Assembly: GCA_002238865.1 (NCBI GenBank)
Contig: MPNE01000009.1
Location: 1-64,000 of the forward strand
DNA length: 64,000 nucleotides
From: Gemmatimonadetes bacterium bin94
GTDB taxonomy: Bacteria > Gemmatimonadota > Gemmatimonadetes > Longimicrobiales > Gaopeijiaceae
Direction: 5' to 3'
The notes beneath the pieces are model-generated. The model saw nothing but the letters and a program-made list of their open reading frames with translations, was not told the DNA's origin and ran no database searches. Each line of letters starts with the position of its first letter. The stretch's first letter is position 1. Of this stretch, positions 27,313 through 36,585 are shown in pieces. The position numbers were made by a program, and so were the translations under genes.

Positions 27313-30300
27313 ATGACTGTGACGACACGTCGGACACGATCCGGACCGGCCCACGCCGCGAAAGCGCGCCCCGCTCTCGCCCGTGCAAGCCTCACGGCAC
27401 TGAGCATCCTCGCCGCCGCTGCCCTGTCGGCCGTAACGCTTGCCGACGCCGCGGCCCAGGCCCGCGTCACCGAGGAAGTCCGCGTCCTCGACACCTATCC
27501 GTTCTCGGACCCCGACCCCGTGCCGATCCTGGCTAGCGACCGCAGGCTGTACCCCTATCACGCCTTCCGCGGGTACTCGGCGACCTCCGAGCCGCGCGAG
27601 TGGAAGGTGTTGAAGCTGGAGAACGACCTGATCGAGGTGTACGTGCTGCCGGAAGTGGGGGGGAAGGTGTGGGGCGGGGTGGTCAAGGAGACGGGACATG
27701 AATTCATCTACCGCAACGAGGTCATGAAATTCCGCGACATCTCGCTGCGGGGGCCGTGGACCTCGGGCGGGGTCGAGTTCAACTTCGGGGTGATCGGCCA
27801 CACCCCCGCCACCGCCACTCCGGTCGACTACACGGTGCGCGAAAACGCGGACGGGAGCGTGAGCGCCTTCGTCGGGGCGATGGACCTGCCCTCGCGCACG
27901 CACTGGCGCGTCGAGATTCGCCTCCCCCCCGACCGAGCCTACTTCGAGACGCGCGCCCTGTGGTACAATCCCACCCCCCTCGAGCAGCCCTACTACAACT
28001 GGATGACCGCGGCGGCGTTCGCCACGCAGGATCTGGAGCTGTTCGTCCCGGGGAACTCCTACCTGGAGCATTCGGGGCGCGAACGGCCCTGGCCGGTCGA
28101 CGAGTCGGGACGCTTTCTGCCGCTCTACCGCAACAACGCCTTCGGCGGGAACAAGTCGTATCACGTCGTCGGCGAGCTCAACGACTTCTTCGGCGGCTAC
28201 TACCACGACGACGGCTACGGGTGGGGGCACTGGTCCCGCTACGAGGACATGCCCGGGCAGAAGATGTGGCTCTGGTCGCTCGCCCGGGACGGGGGCATCT
28301 GGGAAGATCTCCTCACCGACACCGACGGTCAGTACGTCGAGTTCCAGGCCGGGCGGCTCTTCGTGCAATACTCGCCGGGCGACCACGTGAACCCGGTCAC
28401 GCAGGCCTCCTTCGATCCGCTGTCGGCGAGCGCCTGGACCGAGACCTGGTTCCCGCTGGAGGGAACCGGCGGACTCACCGACGCGTCCCGAGAAGGGGCG
28501 ATGCACGTGGAGCGGGACGGGGGCCGCGTGCGCGTGACCGTCAACGCCTTCGGCGACGTGACGGACACCCTGCACGTCTGGTCGGGAGATGACATGGCGG
28601 CGTTGGAGCCGGTCGACCTGACCGCGCTTCACCCCCTGGCGGTCGAGGTCGAGGTGGCGGAGGACAGAGCCTTCCGCGTCAGGCTCCCCGCGCTGGACCT
28701 CGACTATTCCTCGGATCCCGCCGAGCGGGCGCTGGCGCGCCCATTCGAGATGGACGCGGCGGCGTGGGAGAGCATCCCCGAGGCGGACCGGCTGGTTTTC
28801 CAGGCTCGGGAGCTGGCGAAGGGCCGCCGCTACAGCGAGGCGCGCGGCCTGTTCGAGGAGGCTGCCGAGTCGGAGCCGTGGAACCGCGGCGCACTGCTGG
28901 GGCTCGCCGATCTGGCGCTGCGCTCGGGCCGCTACGAGGAGGGGCTCGGGCACGCGCGCCGGGCCCTCCGGCTGGACACGTACGACGCCGCGGCGAACTT
29001 CATGGCCGGGAACCTCCAACGGGCCCTGGGGCGCGACACCGACGCCCGCGACGCATTCGGGTGGGCGGCCAGGGCGGTGGCGTTCCGCACCGCGTCGTAC
29101 ACCCGCCTCGCCGAGATCATGACGGAGGCGGGGGCGTGGGGGGAGGCGAAGCGGTACGCGCAACTCGCACGCGACTTCGACCGCAACAGTGTTCCCGCCT
29201 GGCGGCTGCTGGCGATCCATGGCCGTCGAACCGGGGATTCGGCGGGCGCCGAACGTGCCCGCGACGCGCTTCTGGAGATCGACCCCCTCCACCACTTCGT
29301 GCTGGCGGAACGCTACCTGTCCGAGCCGACGGCGACGGCCGGGGCCGGGCTCACCGGCGCGCTGCGCAGCGAGTATCCGGAGCAGTCGTTGCTGGAGCTC
29401 TCGGTGGCGTACGCGAATCTCGGTCTCGACGACGACGCCGTCGCCATACTGGATGTGGCGATCGACCAGCCTGGCGACCGGCCCCTCCTGCGTGCATGGC
29501 GGGCCTTTCTTGCGGAAGACCCCTCCGCCCTGGGAGACCCCGGTGACCTTGCCTTCGCGTTCCCCTTCCGCACCGAGACGCTTCCCGTCCTGCGCTGGGC
29601 CGCCGGAGAGAGCGACCATTGGGGGTGGGGGTATCTGCTCGGCCTCAACCTCTGGGCGCTCGACCGTGACGATGAGGCGGCCGCCGCGTTCGACGCGCTC
29701 GGGGCCCGGCCCGACTACGGCGCGGCCTATGCGGCGCGCGGATACCTTCTCGACGAGCTTCAGGGCCGCGACCCGGGACTGGACTTCCTCCGGGCGGTGG
29801 AGTTCGACCCCGAGAGCCGCATCCTGAGGATCGTGCTGATCCGCTACCTTCAACGCGAGGCGCGCTGGGCCGGGGCGTTGGAGGCTTCGGCCCGGGGCCG
29901 CGAGATGTACCCCGGTGACTTCAATCTGGACCTGCTGCATGTGCGGTCGCTCCTCAACCTGGGTGGCTTCCTCGACGCGATCGAGGTTCTGGCGGAGACG
30001 CACGTTCTGCCCTCGGAAAACGCCCGCGAGAGCCACCACCTGTATGAACTCGCCCATGTCGGCGCGGCGCTGGACGCGCTGGACGAGGACGACCATCAAG
30101 CCGCGCGCGGCTACCTCGAGGCCGCACTGCTGTGGCCCGAATCGCTCGGCCAGGGCCGCCCCTACGACCCGGACGAGCGCCTTGTCCGGTACCTGCTCGG
30201 TGTCGCGGCGGAGCGCGCGGGCGACTCGGAAGGCGCGCGCGGGGCGTTCGAGGCGGCGGCCGCGGGCGCGGCGGGGGTGGCGGACCGTCCCCTTGACCCC

Positions 30301-30477
30301 GGCGACCTTGCCATGATCATGGCCCTGCACGCGCTCGGCCGCGATCCCGGCGTGTCGGTTGCCGCGGCGACCGCCCGCCTCTTCCGCGACAACGCCGATG
30401 CCCTTGCCGACCTGGAGGGTCTCCTTCTTCGGCGCGCAGTGGCGCTGGCCGAGGGTCGCGCCGGAGGCAATCGATGA
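27313..30477 (+). CDS. Exported DUF5107 protein with C-terminal TPR region
   Basis: A 1054-residue protein with a signal peptide ending near ADAAAQ (about 50). Residues about 85-400 are DUF5107, a galactose-mutarotase-like beta-sandwich (VLPEVGGKVWGGVVKETGHEFIYRN; GGVEFNFGVIGHTP; TRTHWRVEIRLPP-type repeats). From about 490 to the end there are many TPR-like helical pairs (AKGRRYSEARGLFEEAAESEPWNRGALLGLADLALRSGRYEEG-type units). The first domain suggests binding or processing of a carbohydrate, and the TPRs provide protein contacts. It starts 4 nt after the S9 peptidase and its stop overlaps the next start (ATGA), so these proteins are made together. Confidence 0.88.
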   Translation: MTVTTRRTRSGPAHAAKARPALARASLTALSILAAAALSAVTLADAAAQARVTEEVRVLDTYPFSDPDPVPILASDRRLYPYHAFRGYSATSEPREWKVLKLENDLIEVYVLPEVGGKVWGGVVKETGHEFIYRNEVMKFRDISLRGPWTSGGVEFNFGVIGHTPATATPVDYTVRENADGSVSAFVGAMDLPSRTHWRVEIRLPPDRAYFETRALWYNPTPLEQPYYNWMTAAAFATQDLELFVPGNSYLEHSGRERPWPVDESGRFLPLYRNNAFGGNKSYHVVGELNDFFGGYYHDDGYGWGHWSRYEDMPGQKMWLWSLARDGGIWEDLLTDTDGQYVEFQAGRLFVQYSPGDHVNPVTQASFDPLSASAWTETWFPLEGTGGLTDASREGAMHVERDGGRVRVTVNAFGDVTDTLHVWSGDDMAALEPVDLTALHPLAVEVEVAEDRAFRVRLPALDLDYSSDPAERALARPFEMDAAAWESIPEADRLVFQARELAKGRRYSEARGLFEEAAESEPWNRGALLGLADLALRSGRYEEGLGHARRALRLDTYDAAANFMAGNLQRALGRDTDARDAFGWAARAVAFRTASYTRLAEIMTEAGAWGEAKRYAQLARDFDRNSVPAWRLLAIHGRRTGDSAGAERARDALLEIDPLHHFVLAERYLSEPTATAGAGLTGALRSEYPEQSLLELSVAYANLGLDDDAVAILDVAIDQPGDRPLLRAWRAFLAEDPSALGDPGDLAFAFPFRTETLPVLRWAAGESDHWGWGYLLGLNLWALDRDDEAAAAFDALGARPDYGAAYAARGYLLDELQGRDPGLDFLRAVEFDPESRILRIVLIRYLQREARWAGALEASARGREMYPGDFNLDLLHVRSLLNLGGFLDAIEVLAETHVLPSENARESHHLYELAHVGAALDALDEDDHQAARGYLEAALLWPESLGQGRPYDPDERLVRYLLGVAAERAGDSEGARGAFEAAAAGAAGVADRPLDPGDLAMIMALHALGRDPGVSVAAATARLFRDNADALADLEGLLLRRAVALAEGRAGGNR

Positions 30478-32927
30478 AGACCCTCGCCGCCGCCATGACG
30501 CTCGCCGGGGCGCTTGTTGTGGCCGCAGTCGCACCCGTATCCCTGGTGACTGCTCGCGCATCCCACCAGATCGCCCCGGAAGCCTATTTCGACCCTTCCG
30601 ACGTCCCATCGGCCCCCACCCTGGAAACCGTCGTCGAGCGCTACTGCACGCGCTGCCACAATCAGCGCCGCTTCCGCGGCAACCTGTCGCTGGAGGGATT
30701 CGACGTGACCCGCGCGGCGGACAACGCCGAGACCGCGGAACGCATGATCCGCAAACTCCGCGCGGGCATGATGCCCCCACCGGGTGAACGCCGCCCCTCC
30801 GGGGATACCCTCGCGGCCCTTGCCGGGCTCATGGAAGGGGTCATCGACGAGGCGGCCGCCTCTCGCCCATACCCGGGAACACGCCCCTTCCAGCGCCTTA
30901 ATCGGGCCGAGTACGCACGGGTGGTGTACGACCTGCTCGGCCTGACCGTGGACCCCGCGGAGTGGCTCCCGCAGGACCGCATCACCGCCGGCTTCGACAA
31001 CATCGCAGACGCCCAGACCCTGTCACCCACATTGATGGACGCCTACCTGAACGCGGCCAGCGACGTTGCACGGCGTGCCGTCGGGGACCGGGACGCGGCG
31101 ACCGCCGCGGTCACCTACACCAATCCTCCCACCGTCTCCCAGCACGAATGGGAGCGGGTTGAAGGCGCGCCGTTCGGGACCCGGGGTGGCATCAGCGTCC
31201 TCCACTCCTTCCCTGCCGACGGCGAATACACCTTCGAGATGACCTTCATGTCGGGGTGGGGCGAGCGCTTTCACGACATCGACATCTCGATCGCCGGGGA
31301 GCGCGTTGAGCTGCTCCGATACGGCGGGGACATCGACTTCCAGGGCCGCAAGGACTTCCCCATCCGCACCGAGCCGATCCTGATCCGCGCGGGCGAGCAC
31401 CGGGTCACGGCCGCCTTCGTGCGCAGGATGGACGGACCGTACGAGGACCTGATCCGTCCCAACGACTGGTCGCTCACCGGGACGGAGACCAGCTACGGCA
31501 CGACATCGCTCCCCCACCTCATGAGCCTCACCCTGGAGGGGCCGCACAACCCCACGGGCGTGTCGGACTTCGAGGCGCGGCGCCGGGTGTTTTCCTGCAG
31601 ACCCACCTCGGCGCGGGAGGAGGAGCCGTGCGCCCGCGAGATCATCGCCCGGCTCGCCACCGGCGCGTACGGCCGGGAGCTGGACGGCGACGAAATGGAC
31701 GATCTCGTCGACTTCTTCCGCCTGGGCGCCGAGGACGGCGGCTTCGAGGCCGGGATCAGGACCGCACTGGAGGCGATCCTCGTCAGTCCGCACTTCCTCT
31801 TCCGCATGGAGCGCGAGCCACGCGACGTCCGCCCGGGCGAGGTGTACGCGCTGGCCGGAGACGACCTCGCGGCCCGCCTGTCCTTTTTCCTGTGGGGAAC
31901 CAACCCCGACCGCGAGCTGGTGGACGCCGCCGGGGACGGCCGCCTTGCCGACCCCGATGCGCTCGAAGCGCAGGCCCGCCGGCTCCTCGCCGACCCCCGC
32001 GCCGAGGCCCTGGCCACGCGCTTCGCGTCGATGTGGCTGCGCCTGCAGGATGTCGAGAAGGTCAGCCCCGACGCCTTCCGCTTCCCCAACTACAGTCGCC
32101 AGCTCGCCGACGCGATGCGGCGCGAGACCGAGCTTTTCTTCCATGACCTGGTGCGTGAGGACCGCAGCCTGCTGGAGCTGTACGGCGCCGAGTACACCTT
32201 CCTGAACGAGCGGCTGGCGCTGCACTATGGAATCGATGGCGTGCAGGGCGGCGAATACCGCCGCGTGTCCTATCCGGATGACCGCAGGCGCGGCGTTCTG
32301 GGGCACGGCAGCATGCTGGTGCAGACGTCGCTCGGGAACCGCACCTCTCCCGTCCTCCGCGGCAAATGGGTCATGGAGGTGCTCCTGGGGACGCCACCGC
32401 CGCCGCCGCCGCCGGACATCCCCGACCTGGAGGAAACCGAGAGCGCCCGCGACGGCAGGGTCCTCACCACCCGTGAGCGACTGGAAGCACACCGGGCGAA
32501 CCCGACGTGCTCGTCGTGCCACAATCTCATCGACCCGATCGGACTTGCCCTGGACAACTTCGACGTGACGGGCCGGTGGCGGATCCGCGAGCAAGGCGCC
32601 GCGCTCGACACACGGGGCACCTTCTACGACGGCACCGGGATCGAGAAGCCGAGCGACCTGTCGCGGGCGCTCTTGAATCGCCCCATTCCGTTGGCGCGCA
32701 CATTTGCCGAGAACCTCATGGCGTACGCGCTGGGGCGCCCGGTGGACTACCGCGACCAGCCTGCGGTGCGCGCGATCACATCGGCGGCGGCAAGGAACGA
32801 CTACCGGCTTTCGTCGTTCATCATCGGCGTCGTGAAGAGCGACGCCTTCCGCATGAAGCAGGCCCGGGTGGTGGTGGAGGACGGGGCGGTGGGGGGCGAC
32901 GATGCGACGGACGACCGCAGGCGGTAG
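30474..32927 (+). CDS. DUF1592-family exported protein with two CxxCH haem-type sites
   Basis: An 817-residue protein with a signal peptide. The domain order matches the planctomycete-type DUF1587-1595-1592-1588-1585 proteins. A cytochrome-like motif CTRCH (Cys58, Cys61, His62) is followed by DUF1587 (RLNRAEYARVVYDLLGL, about 140-205), a carbohydrate-binding-like beta domain (about 230-330), DUF1595/1592 (FLFRMEREPRDV; LSFFLWGTNPDRELV), DUF1588 (RGVLGHGSMLVQTSLGNRTSPVLRG) and a second haem-type site CSSCH near residue 680 followed by NLIDPIGLALDNFDV. The function is experimentally unknown. An exported redox protein on polymer surfaces is inferred. It is coupled to the DUF5107 gene and followed 41 nt later by DUF1552, its usual genomic partner. 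Confidence 0.9.
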   Translation: MKTLAAAMTLAGALVVAAVAPVSLVTARASHQIAPEAYFDPSDVPSAPTLETVVERYCTRCHNQRRFRGNLSLEGFDVTRAADNAETAERMIRKLRAGMMPPPGERRPSGDTLAALAGLMEGVIDEAAASRPYPGTRPFQRLNRAEYARVVYDLLGLTVDPAEWLPQDRITAGFDNIADAQTLSPTLMDAYLNAASDVARRAVGDRDAATAAVTYTNPPTVSQHEWERVEGAPFGTRGGISVLHSFPADGEYTFEMTFMSGWGERFHDIDISIAGERVELLRYGGDIDFQGRKDFPIRTEPILIRAGEHRVTAAFVRRMDGPYEDLIRPNDWSLTGTETSYGTTSLPHLMSLTLEGPHNPTGVSDFEARRRVFSCRPTSAREEEPCAREIIARLATGAYGRELDGDEMDDLVDFFRLGAEDGGFEAGIRTALEAILVSPHFLFRMEREPRDVRPGEVYALAGDDLAARLSFFLWGTNPDRELVDAAGDGRLADPDALEAQARRLLADPRAEALATRFASMWLRLQDVEKVSPDAFRFPNYSRQLADAMRRETELFFHDLVREDRSLLELYGAEYTFLNERLALHYGIDGVQGGEYRRVSYPDDRRRGVLGHGSMLVQTSLGNRTSPVLRGKWVMEVLLGTPPPPPPPDIPDLEETESARDGRVLTTRERLEAHRANPTCSSCHNLIDPIGLALDNFDVTGRWRIREQGAALDTRGTFYDGTGIEKPSDLSRALLNRPIPLARTFAENLMAYALGRPVDYRDQPAVRAITSAAARNDYRLSSFIIGVVKSDAFRMKQARVVVEDGAVGGDDATDDRRR

Positions 32928-32968
32928 ATTCCGAAGGTGCGCTTTTCGCTGACGATATTGGAGTCGAC

Positions 32969-34369
32969 ATGCACTTCCTGACCGGCAAGGCATTGCCGCG
33001 CCGCACCTTTCTCAAGGGCGCGGGAGCGACGATAGCCCTTCCCCTCCTCGATTCCATGTTCGCGGCGGGCCGTCTGCGGGCCTCGCCGCTGGCCGACCGT
33101 CCCACTCGCCTCGTGTGCATCGAGGAGGTGCATGGCGTACCCGGCTGCAACGAATGGGGAGCGAAGCAGAACCTCTTTGCGCCGGCGACGGTGGGCAGGG
33201 ACTTCGAACTCGCCGACGCCAACGTGTTGAAAGCGCTCGAACCGTGGCGCGACTCCATGACGATCGTGAGCAACACCGACGTGCGCATGGCGGAGGCGTT
33301 CGAGGCTCAGGAGGTCGGCGGTGACCACTTCCGCTCCAGCGCCGTCTTCCTGACGCAGTCCCACCCCAGACAGACCCAGGGCTCGGACATCTTCTGCGGT
33401 ACGTCGCTGGACCAGCTTCATGCGCAACGCTTCGGGCAGGAGACCGCGCTGCCATCGCTGCAGCTGTGCATCGAGCGGACCGACAAGGGTGGGGGTTGCG
33501 ACTACAACTACTCGTGCTCCTACACCGACTCGATCAGCTGGGCGTCACCGACCGAGCCGCTGCCGATGATCCGCAGCCCGCGAACGGCCTTCGACATGCT
33601 CTTCGGAGCAGGTGGCACGGTGGAGGAGCGCGCCCGCCGCCGCCGCACCCACAGCAGCATCCTGGACTGGGTCGCGGCCGAGGTGGCCGACATGAAGCGC
33701 GAGCTGGGCGCGGTGGACCGGCGCCGGGTGGACCGCTACCTGGACAGCGTGCGCGAGATCGAGCGGCGCATCCAGCGCGTCGAGGCGCGCAACGCCAGCG
33801 GGGAGCAGCGGGAGTTGCCGGGCGCGCCCCCGGGGGTGCCGGATTCCTTCAGCGAACACATGCGCCTGATGTTCGACCTGAAGGTGCTGGCGTTCCAGAC
33901 CGACACGACCCGGGTGGTCGCGTTCAAGACCGGGCGCGACGCTTCCAACCGCAGCTTCCCGGAGAGCGGTTCCGACAGGGCCTTCCACCCCGCGTCGCAC
34001 CACGGCGGCCGCGAGAAGAACATCCTCGAGTTCAACCGGATCTGCCAGTACCGAACGGGCCAGATGGCCTACTTCCTCGAGCGCCTGGGTGAGACCATGG
34101 ATGGGGACTCCAGCCTTCTGGACCAGTCCATGATCATCTGGGGTTCGCCGATGGGCGACGGGAATCTCCACAACCACCGCCGCTGTCCCCTGGTGGTCCT
34201 GGGCGGCGCCAACGGCGTGCTGGCAGGCGGCCTCCACCTCAAGGCGGCGACAGGCACGCCGATGGCCAACGTCTTCACGTCATTGCTGCACAAGCTGGGC
34301 CACGACGACATGGAGCGGTTCGGTGACGCGACGGGCGAGTTCTCGCTCACCGACGCGGTCGCGCCGTGA
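32969..34369 (+). CDS. DUF1552-family Tat-exported protein
   Basis: A 466-residue protein. ATG 32969 gives LPRRTFLKGAGATIALPLLDSM, a textbook twin-arginine signal. The body has the DUF1552 segments CIEEVHGVPG, DNR/NTDVRMAEAF, SIDQ-like CGTSLDQLHAQ, RRLDSVREIERRI-type helix and HPASHHGGREKNILEFN. The His-rich SHHGG and late WGSPMGDGNLHNHRRCPLV motifs suggest metal binding, and the fold is related to the alkaline-phosphatase/sulfatase-like DUF1501 group. Tat export implies a cofactor or metal loaded in the cytoplasm. DUF1592 and DUF1552 neighbours are widespread but their joint activity is undetermined. Confidence 0.9.
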   Translation: MHFLTGKALPRRTFLKGAGATIALPLLDSMFAAGRLRASPLADRPTRLVCIEEVHGVPGCNEWGAKQNLFAPATVGRDFELADANVLKALEPWRDSMTIVSNTDVRMAEAFEAQEVGGDHFRSSAVFLTQSHPRQTQGSDIFCGTSLDQLHAQRFGQETALPSLQLCIERTDKGGGCDYNYSCSYTDSISWASPTEPLPMIRSPRTAFDMLFGAGGTVEERARRRRTHSSILDWVAAEVADMKRELGAVDRRRVDRYLDSVREIERRIQRVEARNASGEQRELPGAPPGVPDSFSEHMRLMFDLKVLAFQTDTTRVVAFKTGRDASNRSFPESGSDRAFHPASHHGGREKNILEFNRICQYRTGQMAYFLERLGETMDGDSSLLDQSMIIWGSPMGDGNLHNHRRCPLVVLGGANGVLAGGLHLKAATGTPMANVFTSLLHKLGHDDMERFGDATGEFSLTDAVAP

Positions 34370-36549
34370 GAAAGCCCGGGCGGCGGGGCCGTACGGTGGC
34401 TTCGCGGCTGTTGTTCGCGTCGGTTCTCCCGTGGCTGATCGTCACGCCGGGGGTGGCGCTGGGACAACACGGCTCCCGCGTCGCCGACGCGGCCCAGCGG
34501 GGCGACCTGGACGCCGTGCGCCAACTCCTGCGCGACGGAGCCGACGTGAATGCGGCCCAGGGAGACGGGATGACGGCGCTGCACTGGGCGGCGGAGCGGG
34601 GGGACGAGGGGCTCGCCGAAGCGTTGATCTACGCCGGCGCCAGGGTGGACGCGGGGACCCGGATCGGCCACTACACGCCGCTGCACCTGGCTGCCCGCGG
34701 GGCCCGCGTCCCGGTCGTGAGACTGCTCCTCGAGGCCGGCAGCGACCCGGCGGCACCGACCACGAACTCGGGCGCCTCCCCGCTGCACCTGGCCTCGGCT
34801 GCAAGCGACCCGCTCGTGGTTGCGGAACTCGTCGAGTGGGGTGCCGACGTGAATGCGCGGGAAGCGGCGTGGGGACAGACACCCCTCATTTTTGCGGCCG
34901 CAAACAACCGGGTCGCGGTCATTCGCGCTCTCCTGCAGGCCGGCGCCGATCCGTCGCTTGCCGCCCACTCGGTGGACGTGGAGGAACAGGCCAGGGCGGA
35001 TGGGGCGGCCGAACGCCGACTCGGCGAGTTCCTGGAGGCATTCAAGGAGAAGGAGGGCGGGGGACCGGACTGGCAGCCGACGCCCAGCCAGGTCCAGGCG
35101 GCGATCGAGGCGTCGCGCGAGATCCAGCGCAGGTGGCCCGACGTCCCCGATCCGGCGGACGACGGCGGGGAGAGCGAGGACGAAGCCCCCGATAGCGCGA
35201 CGGCCGCTGCCGACACCACCGCTGCCGCTACCGTCGAGGCGGACCCTGCGGAGGCAGCCGACACTGCCGCCGCCGGGCCCACGGCCATGGACACGGCTGC
35301 CGCCACCGACGCGGCCATGATGGACACGGCTGCCGCCACCGACGCGCCCACGGACACGGCCGACGCGGCCCCCCGGCCCATGTCCTACGCGCAGCAGGTG
35401 GGCTCCTGGGGCGGACTCACGCCGCTCCTGCATGCGGTCAGACAGGGGCACGCCGAGGCGGCCGCGACACTGCTCGACGGTGGAGCGGACATCGATCAGC
35501 CCTCGGGTGGCGACGAGACCACCCCGCTTCTCATGGCAGCCGTCAACGGCCAGTTCGACCTCGCACTGGAGCTGCTCGATCGAGGAGCCGACCCGAACCT
35601 GGTCAGCCGCGCGGGGACCACGCCCCTGTTCGCCGTGATCGAGCGACAGTGGGCTCCGAGGGCGTCCTACGCCCACCCCACCGAGCACGAGCAGCAGCAT
35701 GCCACCCACCTGGACGTCCTCGAAGCGCTGTTGAACGCCGGCGCGGACCCCAATGTGCGCCTGAACAGCCACCTCTGGTACATGGAGTACACCTTCGGCG
35801 TCCTCAGGGGCAGCGGCATCAACCTCCAGGGCGCCACGCCGTTCTGGAGGGCCGCCTATGCGCTCGACGTGGACGCCATGCGGATCCTCAAGGAGCACGG
35901 GGCCGATCCGCACATCCCGACGACGAAGCCCCCGCAGCGGCGCCGCCGTCCCCCCGCGCCCGCGCCGGCGGAGCAGGAGGAGGCCGGGAAGGAAGCGGAG
36001 CAGGAGGTGACCGAGGGGGAGGTAGCCGAAACGGCTGAGGCCGAAGAGGACGAGCCCGCCTTGACCAAGGGCAACGCGGAGGGCGAAAGCGCCGAAGAGG
36101 AGGCCGAGCAGGCCGCCGCGGACGAAGACGAGGACGAGGACTTCTCGGGCGTTGTGCCCGTGCCCGTCGGCGGTCCCCACATCTTTCCGATTCACGCCGC
36201 GTCAGGCGTGGGCTACGGACAGTCTTTCGCAGGCAACGCTCACCGCCATGTTCCGGACAACTGGCTGGCGGCGGTCAGATTCCTGGTCGAGGAGTGCGAG
36301 GCGGACGTAAACGCTCGGGACGCGAACGCCTACACGGCGCTTCATCATGCCGCCTCCCGGGGCGACAACGAAGTGGTGCTCTATCTGGTGGACCACGGTG
36401 CCGACGTGACCGTGCTGAGCCGGAAGGGCCAGACCACCGCCGACATGGCCAACGGCCCGATCCAGCGGCTTCAGCCCTTCCCGGCGACGGTTGCGCTGCT
36501 GGAGGAACTCGGGTCGAGCAACAACCACACGTGTCTGTCGTGCCAATAG
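34366..36549 (+). CDS. Exported ankyrin-repeat protein with acidic linker and C-terminal CxxC
   Basis: A 727-residue protein starting at GTG 34366, which overlaps the DUF1552 stop (GTGA). A signal peptide ends near GVALGQ. Ankyrin repeats fill about 40-205 (GMTALHWAAERGDEGLAEALIYAGARVD, HYTPLHLAARG, TPLIFAAANN), about 350-520 and about 610-710. Two low-complexity spacers separate them: a Thr/Ala/Asp stretch holding an almost exact tandem repeat, and a long Glu/Ala stretch. The protein ends HTCLSCQ, with a Cys pair possibly oxidised in the periplasm. It likely works as a scaffold for the exported proteins encoded upstream. Its coupling to DUF1552 supports a shared complex. Confidence 0.9.
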   Translation: MRKPGRRGRTVASRLLFASVLPWLIVTPGVALGQHGSRVADAAQRGDLDAVRQLLRDGADVNAAQGDGMTALHWAAERGDEGLAEALIYAGARVDAGTRIGHYTPLHLAARGARVPVVRLLLEAGSDPAAPTTNSGASPLHLASAASDPLVVAELVEWGADVNAREAAWGQTPLIFAAANNRVAVIRALLQAGADPSLAAHSVDVEEQARADGAAERRLGEFLEAFKEKEGGGPDWQPTPSQVQAAIEASREIQRRWPDVPDPADDGGESEDEAPDSATAAADTTAAATVEADPAEAADTAAAGPTAMDTAAATDAAMMDTAAATDAPTDTADAAPRPMSYAQQVGSWGGLTPLLHAVRQGHAEAAATLLDGGADIDQPSGGDETTPLLMAAVNGQFDLALELLDRGADPNLVSRAGTTPLFAVIERQWAPRASYAHPTEHEQQHATHLDVLEALLNAGADPNVRLNSHLWYMEYTFGVLRGSGINLQGATPFWRAAYALDVDAMRILKEHGADPHIPTTKPPQRRRRPPAPAPAEQEEAGKEAEQEVTEGEVAETAEAEEDEPALTKGNAEGESAEEEAEQAAADEDEDEDFSGVVPVPVGGPHIFPIHAASGVGYGQSFAGNAHRHVPDNWLAAVRFLVEECEADVNARDANAYTALHHAASRGDNEVVLYLVDHGADVTVLSRKGQTTADMANGPIQRLQPFPATVALLEELGSSNNHTCLSCQ
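35287..35346 (+). repeat. Tandem 27-bp repeat inside the ankyrin gene
   Basis: A 27-bp unit encoding MDTAAATDA occurs at 35287-35313 and again at 35320-35346, separated by six bases and so with a 33-bp period. The copies look identical, suggesting recent expansion by slippage within the flexible Thr/Ala/Asp linker. Length may vary between strains. Confidence 0.7.
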
Positions 36550-36585
36550 AACGGGTCAGCCGCGAAGGGCGGAACGGCTAGCGCC

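Noticed and set aside
24894-27494. 866-codon antisense frame to the first S9 peptidase
   Set aside because: Mirror of a gene with complete catalytic motifs. Composition is His/Val/Gly-rich with no domain or signal peptide.
27085-30780. 1231-codon antisense frame over the DUF5107 gene
   Set aside because: Arg/Gly/Val-rich translation without motifs. The plus-strand gene is coupled to both neighbours and has a signal peptide.
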